A stretch of 64,000 bases of DNA from Anolis sagrei (Eukaryota; Chordata; Lepidosauria; Squamata; Anolidae): the NCBI RefSeq assembly GCF_037176765.1, contig NC_090024.1:59626861-59690860 (forward strand). Direction: 5' to 3'. Shown here one piece after another: positions 56,702 to 64,000 of the stretch. The position numbers and the translations under genes are program-made. Each line of letters starts with the position of its first letter. The stretch's first letter is position 1. The notes beneath the pieces are model-generated. The model made no database searches and was not told where the DNA came from. It saw nothing but the letters and a program-made list of their open reading frames with translations.

Positions 56702-57830
56702 TCTTCAGGCCCAGCCTATCTTTGAGACCACGTCTCCTCCTGTGAACCAGTGTGGGCTCTGAGATCTGCTGGGGAGGCCCTTCTCACTGCCCCACCACAG
56801 TCTCAAGCGCGGTTGGTGGGGATGAAAGAGAGGGCCTTCTCAGTGGTGGCTTCCTGGCTCTGGAATACCCTCCTTAGAGAGATTAGGGTAGCCCCCATTC
56901 TCCAAGCCTTTCAGGCCAGTTTGAAAACATGGCTTTTTAGACAGGCCTTAGATCAGTGGTTCTCAACCTTCCTAATGCCTGACCCCTTAATACAGTTCCT
57001 CATGTTGAGGTGACCCCCAACTATAACATTTTTGTTGCTACTTCACAACTGCAATTTTGCTGTTGTTATGAATCGTAATGTAAATATGTGATATGCAAGA
57101 TGTATTTTCATTCACTGGACCAAATTTGGCACAAATACCCAATACACCCAAATTTGAATACTGGTGGGTCTGGGGGGAGGTTGATTTTGCCATTTGGGAG
57201 TTGGAGTTGCTGGGATTTATAGTTCATCTACAATCAAAGACCATTCTGAACGCCACCGACGATGGAATTGAACCAAACTTGGCACACAGAACTCCCATGA
57301 CCAACAGAAAATACTGGAAGGGTTTGGTGGGCATTGACCTTGAGCTTAGGAGTTGTAGTTCACCTATATCCAACGGTATAATTGGGCCAAACTTCCCACA
57401 CATAACCCCAAGACCAACAGAAAAGACTGTGTTTTCTGATGGTCTTTGGCGGCCCCTCTGACACCCCCTCATGACCCTCCCAGAGGTCCCGACCCCCAGG
57501 TTGAGAAACACATGCCTTGGATCCTTTGTAATTTATAGTCAGATTTGAGGACTTAGCGATGGCCACACTCTGGCACTGTAGTTTCTTAATGGTAGACAGC
57601 CAGTCTTATTCACAGGTTTTACTATATTTTATGGATTTTGTGATTTTATTAGATGAGCTTTTATACGTGTTAGTTGTATACAGACTAATGTGTTGGTGTA
57701 TATGCTTATGTATTGCTTGTTTTATGTGCAGCACTTTGAAATGTTTCTGTGAGCCACCCCGAGTTCCTTTGAGGAGATGGTGTCGGAGTAGAAATAATTT
57801 TTTTATTATTTTTATTAAACTGAGGGTCCC
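56702..57830 (+). mobile_element. L2-like LINE 3' part, split by a hAT element
   Basis: The left part (56702-56953) reads a protein end with SAGEALLTAPPQSQARLVGM and AFSVVASWLWNTLLREIR. The right part (57515-57830) gives the 3' untranslated region (GTGAGCCACCCCGAGTTCCT). The hAT element at 56954-57514 separates them. Confidence 0.7.
56954..57514 (+). mobile_element. SPIN-like hAT element (561 bp)
   Basis: Starts CAGTGGTTCTCAACCTTCCT and ends GGTTGAGAAACACATG. The flanks CCTTAGAT (56946-56953) and CCTTGGAT (57515-57522) differ by one base. It inserted into an L2-like LINE. Confidence 0.9.
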
Positions 57831-58118
57831 GACCCCAAATGGATTTCTGCTTGGCTTAAATGTTGGCAACATTAAAAGGTTTCTGAATGCCACCCAATTA
57901 CACAAAGCAACAATGTGCTGTATTTACTCTGCAGAAAATGCTTTAGTTGCACTCAACAAAAAAGAGCATCTGTTGGTTAAGCAAGCCTTGCAAATGCTGA
58001 TTTCTTGTTAATGTTTGATTTTTGTACCCATTTTATATACCTAAATACCTGGGTCATATAAAAACGTCTTGGTGAGAAAGGGGTTGCAGGTGGAAAAGGT
58101 TTACAAAGCTTTATCATA
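57831..58118. mobile_element. Probable hAT-like remnant
   Basis: Contains GAGGGTCCCGACCCCAAATG, then ATTTTATATACCTAAATACC, AGAAAGGGGTTGCAGGTGGA and AAAGGTTTACAAAGC. The right part is shared with 36.65-36.77 kb. The boundaries are unclear. Confidence 0.4.
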
Positions 58119-58153
58119 CGTCATAATCATCAAGCAGTGATAGTCTCCAAGAT

Positions 58154-58394
58154 TTTTTTCTTTTTGTGTGTCAGGAGCGACTTGAGAAACTACAAGTTGC
58201 TTCTGGTGTGAGAGAACTGGCTGTCTGCAAGGACTTTACTCAGGGGATGCCCAGATGTTTTACCATCCTGTGGGAGGCTTCTCTCATGTCCCTGTAGTAG
58301 AAACTGGAGCTGACAGATGGGAGCTCACCCCGCTCCCTGGATATGAACTGCTGACCTTTCGATCAGCAGTCCTGCCAGCAAAAGGATTTAACCC
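58154..58394 (-). mobile_element. tRNA-derived SINE, reverse, with 11-bp duplication
   Basis: Tail TTTGTGTGTCAGGAGCGACT at the left and AGGATTTAACCC at the right. GTCTCCAAGAT occurs on both sides (58143-58153 and 58395-58405), a perfect target-site duplication. Confidence 0.9.
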
Positions 58395-58751
58395 GTCTCC
58401 AAGATAAACAATATGGTTGACCCTCCTTATACACAGATTGACTTGAAAATATTTTTAAAAGTTTCAGAAAGCAAATCTTTTTTTGTCATTTTTAGATAAC
58501 ACAACCATTTTACCATGCCGTTGTATATGAAAAATACCTGTTTCATGTTATAAACATTGCTATATAAGCTGTATTCTAGGCTTGTTTCAATTAGACACAT
58601 CTTTTGGATGGCAAATCTTTTCTCTACAAATCTTGCCAGGAAAACTCATGAGCAGGTTTGCTTTTGGGTTGCCATAAGTCTGAAACGACTTGATGGTTCA
58701 CAATAGCAGGAAATGTGAGTGTGTGTTTTATTAATATTGATATCAGTATGC

Positions 58752-59076
58752 AGAGCCCCTGGTACCGCAGTGGGTTAAAGTGCTGAGCTGTTGAACTTGC
58801 TGACTGAAAGGTCACGATTCAAATCCGGGGAGTGGGATGAGCTCCTGCTGTTAGCCCCAGCTTCTTCCAACCTAGCAGTTCGAAAACATGCAAATGTGAG
58901 TACATCAATAGGTACCACTCTGATGGGAAGGTAACAGTGCTCCATGCAGTCATGCCGGCCACATGACCTTGGAGGTGTCTACGGACAATGCCGGCTCTTC
59001 AGTTTAGTAATGGAGATGAGCACCACCTTTCAGAGTTGGACACGACTAGACTTAATGTCAAGGGAAACCTTTACTA
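58752..59076 (+). mobile_element. Sauria SINE
   Basis: Head AGAGCCCCTGGTACCGCAGT, body GTTCGAAAACATGCAAATGT, tail GAGTTGGACACGACTAGACT and GGGAAACCTTTACT. Nearly full length. Confidence 0.9.
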
Positions 59077-59221
59077 ATGTGCAATGTAGACGGTGTCAGT
59101 CTTCCGCCCCAGGAATATTATATTTTTGAGAATTGGGCAAAATAGAAGCAGATGGTATGCAGAAAACAATATGGGAGGATTTACCCATAAGTTTCCCTGT
59201 TTTATCTGGCAATCCTATATG

Positions 59222-59345
59222 TAATAATAATAATAATAATAATCTTTATTTCTATCTCCCCGAGGGGACTCAGGGCAGTTTACAACAGAAAATTGGCAAA
59301 CATTCAATGCCAGCATAACATAACAAACAAATCAATAAAATAAAC
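59222..59345 (-). mobile_element. L2-like LINE 3' tail
   Basis: A TAA repeat, then CTTTATTTCTATCTCCCCGA and GGGGACTCAGGGCAGTTTAC. Confidence 0.6.
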
Positions 59346-59871
59346 AACATCAGGTGTACTTATAATAAGTACACCTGTAACTGCCCATGCTATTTTCCTC
59401 ATACCTCCTGTTTCCAGAGCAGTGTATTCTTTGAGCATGAGACTCAGCCATGGAAACCCACTGGCCAACTTTGAGGAAGTTACGTTCTTTCAGCCGCAGA
59501 GGAAGGCAAAGGCAAACTCTATTTGAAAACATTCTCCTCAGGAAAACCCCAAGAAGAAGAGTTAGCAATAACTTGAAGTACATAGCAACCAGCTCCTGTC
59601 CCTTTAAGTGGTTGCATAGAAAACAACCATGGAAGGGATAACAGCCACCTGGCAATCCTCCTTAGGTACATGCCTAGTTGCAGTACCCAAGGTAATATGG
59701 AAAATGTATGTTTTAAAAAGCGATTCAAGTGAAATAAGTGATTCCATGTAGTTCTAGGACAGTGCTTCCTTGCCTTTAGTCTCCTAGGAATTTTAGACTT
59801 TGATTCTCTAACTGTTTGTCCAGTGCCTGATTCTGAGAATTAGGAGTCCAAAATAGAGGGTGAGAGATTGA

Positions 59872-60021
59872 GGATCCTTCCACATAGCTGTATAACCCAG
59901 AATATCAAGGCAGAAAATCCCACAATATCTGCTTTGAACTGGGTTATACGAGTCCACATTGCCATATATTCAAGTTCAAAGTAGATAATGTGGGATTTTA
60001 TTCAGCTGTGTAGAAGGGGCC
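59872..60021. mobile_element. Palindromic MITE, CCTTCCACAC family, complete
   Basis: Ends GGATCCTTCCACATAGC and GCTGTGTAGAAGGGGCC are inverted and flanked by TGA on both sides. It carries the full set of internal words used by the 80-bp array (CCCAGAATATCAAGGCAGAA, ATCCCACAATATCTGCTTTG). Confidence 0.8.
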
Positions 60022-60229
60022 TGAGAAGGGCTGCTCCAGGAGACGAAGTCAAAACATTTCAGACAAGACGGAATAAGTATCTCACAGTGATTAGTTTGAT
60101 TGCTGGTTCATGAAAGAATATTTTTAAACAATTCAGCCCAGCTGTTTGTTTCCACTTCACTTTTTAAAAAGTTGAATTGCTCATTGTTGAGTGATTTAAT
60201 TTTCCATGTAAGCGCATTGAAAAGATGTA

Positions 60230-60960
60230 TTTCAGTGGTGAATGCCCAGTGTGGAACATATCTCACCATGCTTAAAAAGTGGATGTGGATCTTAATGAGA
60301 CATGCCACATTATCACAGGATGCCTGCGCCCTACACCACTGGAGAAATTACACTGTTTAACCAGTATTGCACCACCTGACATCCACCGAGAAGTAGCAGC
60401 CTGTAATGAAAGGACCAAGACAGTGACATCTCCGGCCCATCGCCGTTCGGATATCAGCCAACACGTCAATGCCTTAAATCAAGAAATAGCTTCCTAAGAT
60501 CTTCAGAGATATTCGCAGGAACACCTCAGCAAGTGAGAGTCCAAAAGTGGCAGGCTAAAATCTGGAACCTCAATCCATGACTGTTACCAAATGAGGGACT
60601 ACCTCCTGGGCAGACAGAAGACTTACTTGGAAGGCACTGAACAGACTACGCTCTGGCACCACAAGATGCAGAGCTAACCTTAAGAAATTGGACTACAAAG
60701 TGGAGTCCACTACATGTGAATGTGTGGGAGAGTAAACCACAGACCACCTATTACAATGCAGCCTGAGCCCTGCCGCATGCACAATGGAGGACCTCCTTAT
60801 ACAGCACCATAGGCACTCCAAGTGGCCAGCTACTGGTCAAAGGACTTTTAATATAATGCCAAGTTTATTTAAATTTTGTGTTTTTAAATACATAACAACT
60901 GTACCCTTCATTCGCTTCTGATACGATAAATAATAATGGTGAATCTAAAATAAAGGTCAA
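60230..60960 (+). mobile_element. Non-LTR retrotransposon 3' part, clade unassigned
   Basis: Frames read HIITGCLRPTPLEKLHCLTS, then IAPPDIHREVAACNERTKTV, and later a segment like LNRLRSGTTRCRANLKKWN with CEC and HLLQC. That cysteine/histidine end is common in several animal LINE clades. The sequence has frame breaks and ends in a TAATAAT-type tail. Confidence 0.55.
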
Positions 60961-61708
60961 ATCGCCTGAATACTAGTGTTCCTGCTACAACTAAGATTGA
61001 GAGGCTACCTAGGGCAGATGAGCAGTGATACAAAGTTCAACAAAATAGTGGAAACTTATTTGTGAGCTTCTTGTTTGGCAAACCCTTTAGTTCACAGGAA
61101 TAGAAGAAGGGAACTTACCTGTTGCAAACTTTTTGGACTGTGTTTTGGCATTGTGCGTGACTTTCTGTAAGTTGCATTCCAGTGTTTATTTTCAGATGAT
61201 ATGAGAAACATTTGTAATGCCTATAATAATATGTTTTTGGATCTGTTCAGAAGCTTTGCAGCATAGCATTTGGTAGTTCATCGGGCTTAGTTCTGTTATC
61301 TGTGTATGGATTTTTATGTTGAAACTATTGTGGATACAATATATTTCATGTTTCTCCTAAATTTGGTATTTGATCAATCGCATAAGAAAGGCCCGTGTTG
61401 ATCAGACAGAAAGATTAGCAGTATGTTTGTACAGTGGCTTGGCTACATGCTTGCCTATATGTAGAATGCTTACATGTAGGACATGAGTACAGTGGTCCCT
61501 TCCTTCTCACATTCCCCAGCAACTGATACACAGGGACATCTCCCATGTGATACTGGATTTAATGTATAGGCAGCCTGACTAGTAACTACTCATTAATGGC
61601 CTATACTTGAGGAATTTAGTTAATGTTCTTTTGATGCTGTTCTGTGTTGGCAGCCATTACTTCTGTTAGTAAATTCTACAGTTTAACTGTATACAATGTG
61701 AAAGAAGA

Positions 61709-62028
61709 GGGACCGCAGTGATGCAGCGGGTTAAACCACTGAGTTGCTAAACATGTTTACTGAAAGGTTGGCTGTTTGAATCCGCGGGACGGGGTGAGCT
61801 TCCATTGCTACCCCAGCTTCTACAAACCTAGCAGTTTGAAAACATGCAAATGTGATTAGATCAATAAGTACCGCTCCGGCGGGAAGGTAATGCAGCTTCA
61901 TGCAGTTATGCTGGCCACATAACCTAGGAGGTGTCTGTGGACAACGCCAGCTTAGAAATGGAGATGAGCACCATCCCCCAGAATCGGAATCGACTAGACT
62001 TAATGTCGAGAGGAAACCTTTAACTTTA
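61709..62028 (+). mobile_element. Sauria SINE
   Basis: Head GGGACCGCAGTGATGCAGCG, body GCAAATGTGATTAGATCAAT, tail CGACTAGACTTAATGTCGAG and GAAACCTTTAAC. Nearly full length. Confidence 0.9.
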
Positions 62029-62458
62029 CTATGTGAAGAAGTTTTGCGTTTTATCTAACTTTAGTCTCCTACCATTCTGTTTCAGTCGCTAAATCGCTTT
62101 CTATTATTACAGGAGAGGGAAGGAAGCTTTTCTCTCTTTTCCCCACAAAGACATACTTACAGACCTTTATCATTACAGGACTCTTACTTTTTTCCTCTGA
62201 TGTGTGTTATGCTAGTGCTGGGCTCAAAAACACACATTTATATTTGAGTTCACAAGTTCACTGTGGTTCACAGTGCTAGAATCCACCAGCAGTGTTTTTG
62301 CCACAGTGCTGATGGAGTCTATTTCAAAACATTTTTTTCATATTTTCTAACTATCAGGTGCATATTAGCTCCTTGCTTTGTTGCAACTTTAAACTCCATA
62401 ATCAACACTGGGTAAATGTGTAGTTATAGTATTACAACACACACACCATGGTATATGG

Positions 62459-63036
62459 TGACACAGAATGAATGCCTGGTTTGATAGCAGTACATGTGAA
62501 AAAGATTTTGGAATCCTCATGGACAACAAGTTAAACATGAGCCAACAATGTCAAGCGGCAGCTAAAAAAGTGAATGGGATTTTGGCCTGCAAAAACAAGA
62601 GTATAGTGTCTAGATCCAGGGAAGTCTGGAAAATAAGCCTTGTGAGGAGCGGCTTAAAGAGCTGGGCATGTTTAGCCTATAGAAGAGAAGTCTGAGAGGA
62701 GACATGATGAGGGCCATGTATAAATATGTGAGGGGAAGTCATAGGAAGGAGGGAGCAAGCTTGTTTTTTGCTGCTCTGGAGACTAGGATGTGGAACAATG
62801 GCTTTAAACTACAGGAAAGGAAATGCCCCCTGAACATGAGGAAGAACTTCCTAAATGTGTTGAGCAGTGGAACTCTCTGCCCTGAAGAGTGGTGGAGGCC
62901 CTTTCTTTGGAGGCTTTTAAACAGAGGCTGGATGGTCATCTGTCGGGGATGCTTTGAATGTGATTTTCCTGCTTCTTGGCAGTGGGTTGGACTGGATGGC
63001 CCACAAGGTCTCTTCCAAACCTATGATTCATGCACA
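62459..63036 (+). mobile_element. CR1-type LINE 3' end
   Basis: The frame from 62468 reads STCEKDFGILMDNKLNMSQQ and CQAAAKKVNGILACKNKSIV, a typical CR1 reverse transcriptase end. The untranslated part then has CTGAACATGAGGAAGAACTT and GTTGGACTGGATGGCCCACA. A deletion shortens the coding end. Confidence 0.8.
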
Positions 63037-63830
63037 GAAGGTATTGGTCATGGAAGGCTGGTGGAGTTGCATTGTAATTCATTGAGGCCAGCAACAAAGC
63101 GTTAACATATATAACGCTTCTTGCTGTTACAACCTGCCATGTCCTTTCAGTGATTCTCCTTTCTGTTCCCCTTTCCATTCCTTTTTTTTTCTTGCAGAAC
63201 ACAACGAGCAATTTCATTTTTCCTTAGATGGCTTTTAGAGTTTCCCCCACCTGTTCTTATGTCTCTTCTGCATATGGCAGCACTCATCTCTGAATTTCAA
63301 AATTGAGGAAATGTGAAATTCACTCCACTCTGTTTGCAGTTGTGCACCTAAACTTTCCTGTCGAAAGCACCCATAAGAAGCAGGCAAGAAGACAGCAACT
63401 CATGCCAGTAACCATCACTTTCAGTTTTTCTTCCAGATAGCTCCTAGTTCTCTAGTAACCCCAGTACCCTAATACTGTATTGGCTTACAAAAAACTTTTG
63501 ACATGGCAGTGCTGAACAAAAAAGGAAAGAATGCTTTTCTACCTACCCCAAAGTCCAGTCTCCACTGTTCGGAGGTCTGTACATAAATCAAAAGAGTCAG
63601 ATACATCTTTGAAAACTAATGGTTAAAAAAATAATGTGCATGTAACTGCACATGGCAGACTTGTGTTGCCGTGGCAAGTACCTTGCAGAAGATATGCTTA
63701 TACCAACAGCAGGTCATAGTTGCAAAAGCATGAGCTACCTAGTAGCAAAGAGTCATGTACTGAGAAACTAGGAATGGATTCAAAACCAACTTCTGGAAGT
63801 TTTATGAGTGACCTCCATTTTTGGGTGCTT
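63037..63830. other. NPC1 intron 1, no recognised element
   Basis: A good-looking acceptor (TTTTTTTTTCTTGCAG ending at 63198) lies here, but what follows does not read as NPC1 exon 2. Nothing else is assigned. Confidence 0.4.
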
Positions 63831-63832
63831 TT

Positions 63833-64000
63833 GAGGCCCTTGGTGACACAGCAGGTTAAACCACTGAGCTACTGAACTTGCTCACTGAAAGGTTGGTGGT
63901 TCGAATCCAGGGTGTGGGATGAGCTTGCGCTGTCAGGCCCACCTTCTGCCAACCTAGCAGTTTGAAAACATGCAAATGTGAGTAGATGATTAGGTACCGC
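63833..64000 (+). mobile_element. Sauria SINE, cut by the window end
   Basis: Head GAGGCCCTTGGTGACACAGC, B box GGTTCGAATCC, body TTTGAAAACATGCAAATGTG and AGGTACCGC. Confidence 0.85.

Larger units (their letters stand above)
52965..64000 (+). other. NPC1: NPC1 intron 1 (incomplete)
   Basis: Begins with a gtgagt donor. I looked for the cysteine-rich second exon (expected to encode a sequence like SQSCVWYGECG) and did not find it. Everything from here to the end is repeats and unassigned intronic sequence. Confidence 0.65.

Noticed and set aside
63180-63240. Possible NPC1 exon 2 after a strong acceptor at 63198
   Set aside because: The following codons do not resemble the cysteine-rich N-terminal domain and stop soon.

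Overview
The window looks like nuclear DNA of a squamate reptile, most likely an iguanian lizard close to Anolis. The repeats point there: Sauria SINEs with a BovB-type tail, a second tRNA-derived SINE ending in a CTCCTGACAC-like tail, 5S-rRNA-derived SINEs, RTE-BovB, CR1 and L2-like LINEs, Penelope-like retroelements, and hAT elements resembling SPIN and OC1 (OposCharlie1). Only two host genes are supported, both on the plus strand. All family names come from recognition of the sequence, without any database search.

ANKRD29 is complete. Exon 1 lies in a CpG-rich promoter at about 11.7-12.1 kb. Nine further coding exons lie at 21.2, 22.2, 25.4, 28.6, 30.1, 34.6, 36.0, 36.9 and 39.0 kb. The spliced product is 308 residues and consists almost entirely of ankyrin repeats, roughly one 33-codon repeat per exon. 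Every intron is phase 0, and intron 8 uses a GC-AG splice pair.

The first exon of NPC1 (lysosomal cholesterol transporter) is at 52.9 kb, in a second CpG-rich promoter. It encodes only the signal peptide region. I could not find exon 2, so the rest of the window (more than 11 kb) is read as NPC1 intron 1. The tandem order ANKRD29 then NPC1 on one strand matches mammals, which supports both calls.

The remainder is repeats. 0-11.7 kb is intergenic, with a Rex1-like LINE end, Penelope pieces, an L2-like LINE, an internally deleted BovB with perfect target-site duplications, a SPIN-like hAT inside a MITE, and an array of about 80-bp units just upstream of ANKRD29. The ANKRD29 introns hold SINEs, an OC1-like hAT, Penelope pieces and an L2-like LINE. 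39-52 kb holds the ANKRD29 3' region, a MER2-like Tigger element, SINEs and a SPIN-like hAT with a perfect 8-bp duplication. NPC1 intron 1 holds a 33-bp minisatellite grown inside a palindromic MITE, nested hAT/LINE insertions, SINEs and LINE ends.

Points most worth a second look: a hammerhead-ribozyme-like core in the Penelope fragments; two tandem arrays that each grew from a MITE and each sit within a few hundred bases of a start codon; near-perfect palindromic MITEs of one subfamily beside both promoters; the GC-AG intron; and several DNA transposon families known or suspected to move between species. I found no clear evidence of a wholly new biological system.
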